From Streptomyces kronopolitis (GTDB taxonomy: Bacteria > Actinomycetota > Actinomycetes > Streptomycetales > Streptomycetaceae), in assembly GCF_014646275.1 (NCBI RefSeq), contig NZ_BMND01000001.1:1-64000 (forward strand): a stretch of 64,000 nt of DNA, written 5' to 3'. Under the pieces are notes generated by a model. It saw only the letters and a list, made by a program, of their open reading frames with translations, had not been told where the DNA came from and ran no database searches. The translations under genes were made by a program, and so were the position numbers. Below, piece after piece: positions 17,312 through 25,631 of the stretch (position 1 is the stretch's first letter; every line of letters begins with the position of its first letter).

Positions 17312-18570
17312 GCGGCGTCCGGCCCGTTCATGACGGGACAGCCGCCCGCCGCCCCGTAGGCCACCGGCAGCCGGTCGACGCCGCGCGCCAGGACGGCCGG
17401 GATCCAGCGCAGTTCGCCGTCCGGGACGGCCGGCCGCAGGCCCGGCAGCCGCCGCAGCAGGGTGCCCAGGGCGATCTGGAGTTCGATACGGGCGAGCGCG
17501 GCGCCGGGGCAGAAGTGGATGCCGTGGCCGAAGGCGAGGTGGGGGTTGGGGGAGCGTTCGAAGTCGAGGGTGTCCGCGTCGGGGAACTGCCGCTCGTCGC
17601 GGTTCGCCGCGCACAGCGACACGATGACCGAGTCGCCCGCCGGGATCCGGGTGCCGTGCAGCTCGGCGTCCTCGGCGAGGAACCGCCAGGTCGTCAGCTC
17701 GAAGGCGCTGTCGTACCGCAGGAGTTCCTCGACCGCGCGGGGCAGCAGCTCGGGGCGGGCGGCCAGCTCCGCGAGGTGGGCGGGGTGCCGCAGCAGGGTG
17801 ACCAGCGCCGTGGTGATCTGGTTGGTGACCGGCTCCTGCCCCGCCACCAGCAGCTGGAAGAGCATGGAGTCCAGCTCCTCCCGGCCGAGCGCGCCGGCCT
17901 CGTGGGCGGCCACCAGCCGGGAGAGCAGATCCGTACCGCCCGACGCACGCCGGTGGTCGACCAGGTCGGCGATGTACTGCTGGAGCCCGCGCAGTCGCGC
18001 CTCGTACGCCGGGCGGCCCGGGTCGGTGGGCCCCACGGGCTGGACGACCTTGCCCCAGTCCCGGTCGAAGCGGTCCGCGAACTCCTCCGGCAGCCCGATG
18101 ACCTCCGCCAGCACCCGGAAGGGGAAGCGGGCCGCGAAGGTCTCCACCAGATCGGCCTGGCCGCTCTCCGGGAGGCCGTCGAGCAGCGCGTCGGCCATCG
18201 CCTGGAAGCGCGGGCGGAGTGCCTCGACGCGCTGCGGGGCGAAGGCGTCGCCGAGCAGCCGGCGCAGCTCGGTGTGCCGGGGCGGATCCTGGTGCAGCAG
18301 ATGCACCTGGAGCTGGGAGTGCTGGGGCTCGGGCATGATCGAGGCGCGGGCCCGCCAGGCCGCGTTGCCCCGCGAGTGGTGCTTGCCCAGCCGTGCGTCG
18401 GTCAGCGCCCGGTGCGCGGCCTCGTAGCCGGTGACCAGCCAGGCGTGCACCCCGCTGGGGAAGCGCACCCGGTGGACGGGGCCGCGCTCGCGCAGCTCGG
18501 CGTAGAGCGGATAGGGGTCGCGCTTGTACTCCGCCCCGTGGAGTTCCACGGGTTCGGACGGTCTGGACAC
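17305..18570 (-). CDS. Cytochrome P450 paired with isonitrile synthase
   Basis: A 421-aa soluble bacterial P450. GTG 18570 follows AGGAGG at good spacing; the longer frame upstream is low-complexity. Heme loop FGHGIHFCPG with Cys354, ExxR at 282-285 (EELLR) and I-helix AGQEP at 243-247. The I-helix is unusual: the conserved acid-Thr pair for O2 activation is Glu-Pro, with Thr only two positions later. Such a change is known in P450s doing atypical chemistry, but its effect here is unproven. It overlaps the downstream isonitrile synthase by seven bases, so the two form one operon; the enzyme probably oxidises, crosslinks or decarboxylates the isonitrile amino acid. Confidence 0.88.
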   Translation of the reverse strand: MSRPSEPVELHGAEYKRDPYPLYAELRERGPVHRVRFPSGVHAWLVTGYEAAHRALTDARLGKHHSRGNAAWRARASIMPEPQHSQLQVHLLHQDPPRHTELRRLLGDAFAPQRVEALRPRFQAMADALLDGLPESGQADLVETFAARFPFRVLAEVIGLPEEFADRFDRDWGKVVQPVGPTDPGRPAYEARLRGLQQYIADLVDHRRASGGTDLLSRLVAAHEAGALGREELDSMLFQLLVAGQEPVTNQITTALVTLLRHPAHLAELAARPELLPRAVEELLRYDSAFELTTWRFLAEDAELHGTRIPAGDSVIVSLCAANRDERQFPDADTLDFERSPNPHLAFGHGIHFCPGAALARIELQIALGTLLRRLPGLRPAVPDGELRWIPAVLARGVDRLPVAYGAAGGCPVMNGPDAAC

Positions 18571-18851
18571 GGGATCCTCCTGGACTGACGGTGAACCGGG
18601 CCCGGACGGCACGGTGTTGGAGAGGTCGGGCGGCGGGCGCGCCGAGTTCCCGCGGGACGGGGGGAAATTCCGCCGGGCGGCCGGAGCGGGCGGTGCAACG
18701 TGCGCCACACACCCCTCGCGCGGGCAACCGCAATCCCAGTTAGTCGGCCCCGGGAGCCGCTCGGTTCCGGCGACGGAACGGGACAAACCTCACGTGCCGA
18801 CGGGCCCCCGATCGCCCCCGCCACACGGTCCCCAGCTGCCACCATGACGCG
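18571..18851. promoter_or_regulatory. Divergent promoter region between isonitrile and copper operons
   Basis: A 281-base divergent gap serving the P450/isonitrile operon to the left and the copper cassette to the right. It holds an inverted repeat with arms GTTCCG and CGGAAC (18764-18779, four-base spacer). I see no clear CsoR or CueR operator. Shared control is plausible from layout only. Confidence 0.4.
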
Positions 18852-19133
18852 ATGTCCAGCTCTTCCGCCGACCGCAGTCGGCCCCCTCTCCGCCAGGCCG
18901 TCACCCGCTTTCTGCCCTCCCGGCAGGTCCTCGGTTTCCTCGCGCTGCTGGTGGTGCTCGGCACCCTGTCGTACGCCGCCGGCACCGCGGTCGGCCCGGT
19001 GGCACCGGGGCTGCGTCCGGCCGGCGGGAGCGGTTCCGGGGGCGGTGCGCCCGACGGCGGCGGGGGCATGGGCGGGATGCACGGCATGGGCGCCGCGGCT
19101 CCCCGCCCGCTGCCGGTGGGTGAGGCGCGATGA
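18852..19133 (+). CDS. Small single-pass membrane protein with Met/His/Gly-rich copper-type tail
   Basis: A 93-aa protein with a basic N-terminus, one membrane segment (about residues 29-50, VLGFLALLVVLGTLSYAAG) and a Gly/Met/His-rich outer tail with GGMGGMHGMG. Such Met-His clusters bind Cu(I)/Cu(II) in many periplasmic copper proteins. Its TGA overlaps the ATG of the CopA-type ATPase (ATGA), so it is the first gene of the copper operon and probably a copper-sensing, buffering or delivery accessory. No Pfam family is recognised; the copper role is inferred from motif and location. Confidence 0.72.
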   Translation: MSSSSADRSRPPLRQAVTRFLPSRQVLGFLALLVVLGTLSYAAGTAVGPVAPGLRPAGGSGSGGGAPDGGGGMGGMHGMGAAAPRPLPVGEAR

Positions 19134-21502
19134 CCCCGCAGCCGGGACCCGGCCCCGCACCGGAGCGGACCGCCGAGCGCACCACCACCCTCACGGTCGG
19201 CGGCATGACCTGCGCCGCCTGTGTGGGCCGGGTCGAGAAGAAGCTCGGCCGGCTGGACGGCGTCGCCGCCTCGGTCAACCTCGCCACCGGCCGCGCCACC
19301 GTCAGCCACCCCGCGGCGGTGTCCGCCGCCGACCTCGTCGCCACCGTCGAGGCCGCCGGCTTCACCGCCGAACTCCCCGCGCCCGCCCCGGATCCGGACG
19401 CGGACGAGGGCCCCGCGGCCGCCGGCGGCCCGGACGACGGTGCCGACGGGGACGCCGCGGACGACGCTGCCCGCGCCGAGCGCCGCCGGCTGCTGGTGAC
19501 CGCGCTGCTCTCGTTGCCCGTCCTGGTGCTGTCGATGGTGCCCGGATGGCAGTTCCGCAACTGGCAGTGGCTGTGCTTCGTGCTGGCCGCCCCGGTCGCC
19601 GTGTGGGGCGCCGCCCCCTTCCACGCCCGTGCGCTGCGCGGCCTGCGGCACGGCGCCGCGACCATGGACACCCTGGTTTCCCTCGGCGTCGCCGCCTCCT
19701 TCGGCTGGTCCACCTACGCGCTGTTCCTCGGCGGGGCCGGCACGCCCGGGATGACCATGCCGTTCAGCCTGCTGCCCACGGCCGGTGACGGCGTGGCGCA
19801 CCTCTACCTCGAAGCCGCCGTCGGTGTCCCGCTGTTCGTGCTGGCCGGGCGCCGCATGGAGGCCAGGGCCCGGCGCGGCACCGGCGCCGCGCTGCGGGCC
19901 CTGGCCGAACTCGCCGCCAAGGACGTCGCCGTGCCGACCGCCGACGGTGAGAAGCGCATCCCGGTGAGCCGGCTGCGGGTCGGGGACCGCTTCCTGGTCC
20001 GGCCCGGCGAACGGGTCGCCACCGACGGCACCGTCGTCGAGGGCAGCTCCGCCCTCGACCTGTCCCTGATCACCGGCGAGAGCCGCCCGGTCGAGGTCGG
20101 ACCGGGCGTCGCGGCGGTCGGCGGTGCGGTCAACTCCGGCGGCCTGCTGGAGGTACGGGCCGAGGCGGTCGGCGCCGACACGCAACTCGCCCGGATCACC
20201 CGCCTCGTCGAGGACGCCCAGGCCGGCAAGACCAGGGTCCAGCGGCTGGCCGACGCGGTGGCCGCGGTCTTCGTGCCCGCCGTCCTGACCGTCTCCGTCA
20301 GCGTCCTGGGCTTCTGGCTCGGCGCCGGGGCCGACCCGCAGGCCGCGGTGACCGCCGCGGTCGCCGTCCTGGTCGTCGCCTGCCCCTGCGCGCTGGGCCT
20401 GGCCACGCCGACCGCGCTGCTGGCCGCCACCGGGCGGGGCGCCCAGCTGGGCATCCTGGTGCGCGGCCCGGAGGCGCTGGAGCGGCTGCGGCACATCGAC
20501 ACCGTCGTGCTCGACAAGACCGGCACCCTCACCACCGGCCGGATGAGCGTCACCGCCCTCACCGCCCGCTCCGGCGGCCTCGATGCCGGAGCGGTACTGC
20601 GGCTGGCCGCCCTCGTCGAGCAGGGCTCCGAGCATCCGCTGGCCCGCGCGATCACCGCCCACGCCCGCGAACGGCACCCGGAGTCAGAGCAACTCTCCCT
20701 GTCCGTACGGGACTTCAAGGCGACCCCCGGACACGGCGTCGAGGGCACGGCGGACGGGCACCACGTGGCGGTCACCCGGCCCGGCGACCTCGACGGGCTC
20801 CCGGCGCCGCTCCCCGAGGCGGTGCGCTCCGCGGAGGCCGACGGCCACACCGCCGTCCTGGTCACCGTCGACGGCGCCCCGCAGGCGGTGCTGGCCGTCG
20901 GCGACGCGCTGCGCCCCGACAGCTACCGCGCCGTCGACCATCTGCGCCGGCTGGGACTGCGGCCGGTGCTGGCGACCGGGGACCGGACCGCCACCGCCCG
21001 GGCGGTGGCCGCCCACCTGGCCATCACCGAGGTCCACGCCGAGGCCCGCCCCGAGGACAAGGCCGCCCTGGTCCGCACCCTGACCGAACAGAGCCGCCGG
21101 GTCGCCGTCGTCGGGGACGGGGTCAACGACGCGGCGGCCCTCGCCCTCGCCGACCTCGGCATCGCCATGGGCAGCGGCACCGACGCCGCGATCGGCGCCG
21201 CCGACGTCACCCTGGTACGTGAGGACCTCCAGGCCATCGCCGACGCGGTCCGGCTGGCCCGGCGCACCCTGGGCACCATCCGCACCAACCTGAGCTGGGC
21301 CTTCGGCTACAACCTGGTCACCGTGCCGCTGGCCGCCGTCGGCCTGCTCAACCCGATGCTGGCGGCCGCCGCGATGTCCGCCAGCTCCCTGCTCGTCGTG
21401 GGCAACAGCCTCCGGCTGCGCGCCTGGCGCCCGCGCGGCGCCGCCACCACCACCCGCCGCCCGCACGGCCCGCGGGCCCGGAACCAGGGAGAGACCTCAT
21501 GA
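19130..21502 (+). CDS. copA: Copper-translocating P1B-type ATPase (CopA-like)
   Basis: A 790-aa protein. One N-terminal HMA domain with GMTCAAC (Cys28, Cys31), then a disordered Asp/Pro linker (about 85-115), eight membrane segments, CPC at 418-420 (P1B-1, Cu(I) selectivity), phosphorylated D462 in DKTGTLT, TGES loop and the hinge GDGVNDAAAL. The final membrane helices carry YN (FGYNL) and MSASS, both Cu(I)-transport signatures. It exports Cu(I) from the cytoplasm. Overlaps link it to the upstream Met/His protein (ATGA) and the downstream PCuAC-like gene (ATGA). Confidence 0.94.
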   Translation: MTPQPGPGPAPERTAERTTTLTVGGMTCAACVGRVEKKLGRLDGVAASVNLATGRATVSHPAAVSAADLVATVEAAGFTAELPAPAPDPDADEGPAAAGGPDDGADGDAADDAARAERRRLLVTALLSLPVLVLSMVPGWQFRNWQWLCFVLAAPVAVWGAAPFHARALRGLRHGAATMDTLVSLGVAASFGWSTYALFLGGAGTPGMTMPFSLLPTAGDGVAHLYLEAAVGVPLFVLAGRRMEARARRGTGAALRALAELAAKDVAVPTADGEKRIPVSRLRVGDRFLVRPGERVATDGTVVEGSSALDLSLITGESRPVEVGPGVAAVGGAVNSGGLLEVRAEAVGADTQLARITRLVEDAQAGKTRVQRLADAVAAVFVPAVLTVSVSVLGFWLGAGADPQAAVTAAVAVLVVACPCALGLATPTALLAATGRGAQLGILVRGPEALERLRHIDTVVLDKTGTLTTGRMSVTALTARSGGLDAGAVLRLAALVEQGSEHPLARAITAHARERHPESEQLSLSVRDFKATPGHGVEGTADGHHVAVTRPGDLDGLPAPLPEAVRSAEADGHTAVLVTVDGAPQAVLAVGDALRPDSYRAVDHLRRLGLRPVLATGDRTATARAVAAHLAITEVHAEARPEDKAALVRTLTEQSRRVAVVGDGVNDAAALALADLGIAMGSGTDAAIGAADVTLVREDLQAIADAVRLARRTLGTIRTNLSWAFGYNLVTVPLAAVGLLNPMLAAAAMSASSLLVVGNSLRLRAWRPRGAATTTRRPHGPRARNQGETS

Positions 21503-21969
21503 AGCGGCCCGCCGTCCAGGCCGTCGCCGTCCCGCTGCTCACCTGCCTGGGTACGCTCGGCACGCTCACCGCGTACGCCGCCGCCGGCAACGCCGGCACC
21601 CCCGCGCGGCTGAGCGTCGCCGAGGGCCGGGTGCTGATCCCCGCGGGCTCCGACGCCACCGCCGCCTTCTTCACGATCCGCAACACCGGCGGCTCCGACG
21701 ACGTCCTGACGGGCGTCACCGGACCCCCCGGCCACCGCGCGATGCTCAGCCGCACCGTCGACATCGGCGACAACGCCCGCAGCATGGCGATGGTCAAGGA
21801 CGCCACCGTCCCGGCCGGCGGCGAGCTGACGATGACCGCGACCACCCTGGACGTCATGGTCAGCCCGCCGCCCAGGCTCGCGCCCGGTGACCGGCTCACC
21901 TTCACGCTGCACTTCCGCCACAGCCCGCCGCGGACCGTACGGGCGGTGGCCGTGGTGCCCGGCCGGTGA
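21499..21969 (+). CDS. PCuAC-family copper chaperone, divergent metal site
   Basis: A 156-aa protein with a Sec-type N-terminal signal (about residues 1-33) and a PCuAC cupredoxin-like fold, including FFTIRNTGGSDDVLTGV and LAPGDRLTFTLHF. In well-studied members Cu(I) is held by a H(M)x10Mx21HxM motif. Here HRAM and SMAM are present but the late HxM is replaced by VMVSPP, so the classic site is incomplete and metal binding may use Met residues. Outside the membrane it would hand copper to oxidases or accept it from CopA. ATG 21499 overlaps the CopA stop. Confidence 0.8.
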   Translation: MKRPAVQAVAVPLLTCLGTLGTLTAYAAAGNAGTPARLSVAEGRVLIPAGSDATAAFFTIRNTGGSDDVLTGVTGPPGHRAMLSRTVDIGDNARSMAMVKDATVPAGGELTMTATTLDVMVSPPPRLAPGDRLTFTLHFRHSPPRTVRAVAVVPGR

Positions 21970-22042
21970 ACCCGGCGCGACGGGGCCCACGGGCGGCCAT
22001 CGCCAGCCCGTGAGCCCCGTCCGCCCCGCCAGTCACGACCGG

Positions 22043-22636
22043 TCAGGCCACCGCGCCCGCCAGGTCCAGCGGCCGGTCGGCCGCCTCGGCCCGCTCGGCG
22101 TCCGTGAGCAGCGCGACGAGCGCCTCCCGGGCGCGCGCCACCCGGGACCGCACGGTCCCCACCGGGCAGCCGATCACCCCGGCCGTCGCCGCGTACGGCA
22201 GTCCCAGCAGCTGGGTGAGCACGAACGCCTCCCGCCGCTCCGGCGTCAGCGCCGCCAGCAGCTCGGCCAGCGCGATGCCCTCGTCGAAACCGGGCACCCC
22301 CCGGGGCTGCACCCGCTCGGCGGCCGTCTGCCAGTCGTCCGTCGCGGCCAGCCGGGGCCGCACCGCACGGGACCTTATGCGGTCCGCCACCACCCGCCGG
22401 GCGATGGTCAGCAGCCAGGTGCGGGCCGAGGACCGGCCCTCGAACCCCGGCAGGCTGCGCAGCGCCCGGACGTAGGTGTCCTGCACCAGGTCGTCGGTCG
22501 CCTGCGGATCACCGCTGAGATGCGTCACATAGCGCCGCACATCGAGCTGGGTGGCCCGGACGAACTGCTCGACGGCCCGCTCGTCACCGCCGCGCGCGGC
22601 CAGCGCCCAGCCCGTCACGCTCTCGTCATCGCGCAT
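22043..22636 (-). CDS. ECF-family RNA polymerase sigma factor
   Basis: A 197-aa sigma-70-family protein with region 2 (DDLVQDTYVRALRSLPGFEG) and region 4 (VLTQLLGLPYAATAGVIGCP ending in VGTVRSRVARAR). I chose ATG 22636 because upstream in-frame Mets would add Arg/Pro-rich sequence that overlaps the divergent anti-sigma start region. It faces a zf-HC2 anti-sigma gene across 49 bases, and converges with the copper operon. It may sense redox or metal stress and direct transcription of neighbouring genes; the recognition sequence is not known. Confidence 0.87.
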   Translation of the reverse strand: MRDDESVTGWALAARGGDERAVEQFVRATQLDVRRYVTHLSGDPQATDDLVQDTYVRALRSLPGFEGRSSARTWLLTIARRVVADRIRSRAVRPRLAATDDWQTAAERVQPRGVPGFDEGIALAELLAALTPERREAFVLTQLLGLPYAATAGVIGCPVGTVRSRVARAREALVALLTDAERAEAADRPLDLAGAVA

Positions 22637-22685
22637 CCCGGCACCGCCGCCCGTCGCCCGTCGGCGCGTCGGGGAGGATGGACGC

Positions 22686-22976
22686 ATGCTCTGCACGCGC
22701 ATCCGTACGGCACTCTCGGCCCGCCTCGACGGCGAGGAACTGCCGCCCGGTCTCACCGTCCACCGGCTGGAGACCCACCTCGCAGGCTGCCGGGACTGCC
22801 GCCGCTGGGAGGCGCAGATCCGCGCGCTGGCGGCGGGTGCGCTCGGCGCCCCGGGGCAGCCCGAGGACGACCCGGCGGCCGCCGACGCACTGCTCGCCCG
22901 GCTGCGGACGGTCTCCGTACGGCCGGGAGCGGTACCTCCCGGCGGGGTGGACAGCGGCGGGAAACGGGCCGGTTGA
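22686..22976 (+). CDS. Zinc-finger (zf-HC2) anti-sigma factor
   Basis: A 96-aa protein with the ZAS motif: Cys3, then His31-x3-Cys35-x2-Cys38 (HLAGCRDC). Length and lack of a membrane segment make it a soluble anti-sigma, like RsrA. It should bind and restrain the ECF sigma factor encoded divergently, releasing it when the zinc site is disturbed by oxidation or metal. Unusual is the divergent rather than operonic arrangement with its sigma factor. No other function is likely for this motif and location. Confidence 0.85.
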   Translation: MLCTRIRTALSARLDGEELPPGLTVHRLETHLAGCRDCRRWEAQIRALAAGALGAPGQPEDDPAAADALLARLRTVSVRPGAVPPGGVDSGGKRAG

Positions 22977-23195
22977 GCCGGCCGGGGCGCCGGCGTACGG
23001 GCGCCCGCCCGCGCCGGCCGGTGCGCCCGAAGCGGACGCGGGCGGCGGCGCCACCGGCATCCGGACAGGATTCATCATCTGGAGTCCTTCGCGTGATCCG
23101 GTCACCGCGCAACGGCGGGGACCGGTGAAGTCGGAGCCGGGCAGGGGCGCGAGCCCTCCGCGCCCGTGGGCCGGCTCGGGAATTCGTCCGTGCTG

Positions 23196-23963
23196 TCAGC
23201 CGACAGCCGGTTCACGCGGCGGACCCCGCAACGACCTCGCATGGGCCAGCAGCAGCTGGTGCACCGCACGCCGCGGCTCCGGCCGGGCGGAGCGCACGGC
23301 GGGCGGCGTATCGGGCAGGACGATCCGCCAGACCAGCACCAACGGCGCGCACAGCCAGGACGACACGCACCGTACGAGCCGGAACGCCGCCCGCTCGCCG
23401 CCCCACAGCCACCAGGCGCTGAGCAGCGCGACCAGCAGATGGGCCGCGAGCATGCCGGACGCACTGCCGTGCATCCCCGCCATGCCCGAGGCGCCGTCGT
23501 GCATCCCGGCCATCCGGCCCATGTGCTCCATGCCGGGCATGGCGGCGGAGTGGTCCATCGCGGGCATGTCCGCCAGCTGCCGCTGCATCAGCTGCGTCAG
23601 CTGCGCGGCGTCGTCATCCGGGAGCGGCGTCCCCCCTGCGCCGCACAGCCAGGTGTCCGCCCACCGGCCCAGCGTGCGCGGTGCGCCGCCGCCGGAGCCG
23701 GGGCCGTCGACCGCCTGGCCGAACGAGAACGCGGTGTGCAGGGCCGCCTGGGTGCCGACGGTCAGCAACCCCACCAGGAGCGGGCCGCGTTCCCGGCCCG
23801 CACAGCACCAGGCGACGGCAGCGGTACCCGCCCCGGCCGCGAGCAGCATCCACGCGGGAATCGTGGCATCCGACATCACCACGTGGCCCAGCGCGGCGAG
23901 CAGCACACACACGACCGCGAACACCGCGGCGCGTAGCCCCCTGAGAACCTGCCCCGCATCCAT
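23196..23963 (-). CDS. DUF5134-like multipass membrane protein with Met/His-rich loop
   Basis: A 255-aa protein with five or six membrane helices and a remarkable loop (residues 133-171) rich in Met, His and Gly (MPGMEHMGRMAGMHDGASGM is part of it). ATG 23963 is in frame after a GGAGCGGGG stretch. It is consistent with the actinobacterial DUF5134 family found beside copper genes and ECF sigma factors. The loop should be on the outer face and would bind copper if the analogy holds. It could be a copper sensor for the sigma factor, a buffer or a transporter. The family name is recalled from general knowledge and was not checked. Confidence 0.65.
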   Translation of the reverse strand: MDAGQVLRGLRAAVFAVVCVLLAALGHVVMSDATIPAWMLLAAGAGTAAVAWCCAGRERGPLLVGLLTVGTQAALHTAFSFGQAVDGPGSGGGAPRTLGRWADTWLCGAGGTPLPDDDAAQLTQLMQRQLADMPAMDHSAAMPGMEHMGRMAGMHDGASGMAGMHGSASGMLAAHLLVALLSAWWLWGGERAAFRLVRCVSSWLCAPLVLVWRIVLPDTPPAVRSARPEPRRAVHQLLLAHARSLRGPPREPAVG

Positions 23964-24108
23964 GACAGGCCCATCGTCGCACCCCGCTCCCGGAACGGGA
24001 CGAGAGGGGCCCGGCCGGCCGCGTTCGCCGTCGCGGGAGTCGGCGCGTCGCGGCGCACGCGGCGGGGCGCGGCCCCCGGCCACGCCCCGCCGTCTCGCTT
24101 CTCCTCCG

Positions 24109-24324
24109 TCAGGGCCGGGGCCCGACGACCTCCGCGCCGTTCCGCACGGTGATGGCGAGCGCCGGGCACACCTCGGCGGCGTCCAGGGCGCGCTCGTCCT
24201 CCTCGATGCGCTCCTGCCGCGGACGGGCATGGCTGCCGTCGAGGACGAAGAGGTCCGGGGCGACGGCGGCGCAGGAGCCCGAGGCGATGCACTGCCGCGG
24301 GTCGATCTCCACGTTCCAGGTCAT
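24109..24324 (-). CDS. Ferredoxin, 3Fe-4S/4Fe-4S single-cluster type
   Basis: A 71-aa acidic ferredoxin with CIASGSC (first and second Cys at 12 and 18) and the distal CP of EVCPALAI. Spacing Cx5C, as in Streptomyces P450 redox partners of the SuaB/SoyB type, suggests a 3Fe-4S cluster. It lies four bases downstream of a P450 gene and should supply electrons to it. The reductase is not local. Confidence 0.9.
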   Translation of the reverse strand: MTWNVEIDPRQCIASGSCAAVAPDLFVLDGSHARPRQERIEEDERALDAAEVCPALAITVRNGAEVVGPRP

Positions 24325-24328
24325 CGGC

Positions 24329-25519
24329 TCACCACCCCACCGGCATCACCCGGGGCCCGCGCACCAGCATCTCGCTCTTCCACTCCACGTCGCCGGCCAG
24401 CCGCAGTCCCGGGAACCGGGTGACCAGCGCGCCGAGCGCCTCCTGGAGCTCCAGCCGGGCCAGCTGCGCGCCCAGGCAATGGTGGACGCCGTGACCGAAG
24501 CCGAGATGCTGGTTCGCGGCCCGGGAGATGTCCAGCGTCCCCGGCTTCTCGAAGCGCAGCGCGTCCCGGTTGGCCGAACCCACCGCGACCAGGACCGGGG
24601 TACCGGCCCGCACCAGGGTCCCGCCGACCTCGACATCCTCCGTCGCATAGCGGGGCTGCCCCGCGCCGCTGCCCAGCGGGACGAAGCGCAGCAGCTCCTC
24701 CACGGCCTTGTCGATCAGCTGCGGCTGCTCGCGGAGCAGGGCGAGCTGGCCCGGGTGGTCCAGCAGCGCCAGGACGAAGTTGGGGATCTGGGTGGCGGTG
24801 GTCTCGTGCCCGGCGACCAGGATCCCGACGCACAGGTCGACGAGTTCGAGCTCGGACAGCCGGTCGCCGACATCCCGGGCGTCGATGAGCGCCGTCATCA
24901 GGTCGTCCTGCGGGGCCTGTCGATGCTCCTCGATCAACTGCCCCATGTAGGCGCGGAGTTCTTCGAGATTGGCGTCGAGCTCCTCCGCCGTCAGGGAACT
25001 CGTCGACAGCGCGGCGTCGCTCCACACCCGGAAGCGTGGCCGGTCCTCGGTCGGCACGCCCAGCATCCGGCAGATCACGGCGACGGGGATGGGCAGCGCA
25101 TAGCGGTCCACCAGGTCGGCGGGCGGCCCGGCCGCCTCCAGCTCGTCGAGCAGGTCCTGGGTCAACTGCCGTACCTGCGGCCGGAGTTTCTCGACCTGGC
25201 GCACGGTGAAGGCCTTGGCCACCAGCGTCCGCAGCCGGGTGTGGTCGGGCGGGTCCATCCCCAGGATGCCGCTGTCGCGGCGCCCTTCGGACTGCCGGGG
25301 CTCGTCGTGCGAGGCGCCCAGCGCGCGGCTGAAGCGCTGGTCACCGAGGACGAACCGGGCCTCGGCATACCGGGTCACCAGCCAGGCCGGCTCCCCGTAG
25401 GTCATCTGTACCTTCAGCAGCCCGGGACGGTTGCGGGCCTGCTCGTACTCCTCGGCAAGGGCGAGGCTCTCGGGGATATTGAACGGGTAGGAGAGGGGTG
25501 CTGTATCGATCGTGGTCAT
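24329..25519 (-). CDS. Cytochrome P450 (CYP105-like)
   Basis: A 396-aa P450 with I-helix AGHETT, EELLRF, and heme loop FGHGVHHCLG. All key residues are canonical, in contrast with the isonitrile-linked P450. ATG 25519 follows GGAGG (as GGGAGGTCACC). Its ferredoxin is directly downstream and a TetR gene is divergent. Such P450-ferredoxin pairs under a TetR regulator typically oxidise xenobiotics or secondary metabolites; the substrate is unknown. Confidence 0.92.
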   Translation of the reverse strand: MTTIDTAPLSYPFNIPESLALAEEYEQARNRPGLLKVQMTYGEPAWLVTRYAEARFVLGDQRFSRALGASHDEPRQSEGRRDSGILGMDPPDHTRLRTLVAKAFTVRQVEKLRPQVRQLTQDLLDELEAAGPPADLVDRYALPIPVAVICRMLGVPTEDRPRFRVWSDAALSTSSLTAEELDANLEELRAYMGQLIEEHRQAPQDDLMTALIDARDVGDRLSELELVDLCVGILVAGHETTATQIPNFVLALLDHPGQLALLREQPQLIDKAVEELLRFVPLGSGAGQPRYATEDVEVGGTLVRAGTPVLVAVGSANRDALRFEKPGTLDISRAANQHLGFGHGVHHCLGAQLARLELQEALGALVTRFPGLRLAGDVEWKSEMLVRGPRVMPVGW

Positions 25520-25533
25520 GGTGACCTCCCTTG

Positions 25534-25551
25534 TGTAAGCACCTGCTTACA
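25534..25551. promoter_or_regulatory. TetR-type operator palindrome
   Basis: Perfect inverted repeat with arms TGTAAGC and GCTTACA and a four-base spacer, lying 15 bases before the P450 start and 80 bases before the TetR start. A third half-site GTAAGC follows at 25555-25560. Its position in a divergent promoter makes it the likely binding site of the adjacent TetR protein, controlling both directions. Confidence 0.75.
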
Positions 25552-25631
25552 AACGTAAGCCGCTCCCACGGGGCGGTCAACGACGCATTGTGGCCGTCCT
25601 GGTGACGGTCCGACGGAAAGGAAGCGTGGCG

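Noticed and set aside
21499..21969. Standard copper-binding motif in the PCuAC-like protein
   Set aside because: The late HxM is absent (VMVSPP), so I did not claim an intact canonical site.
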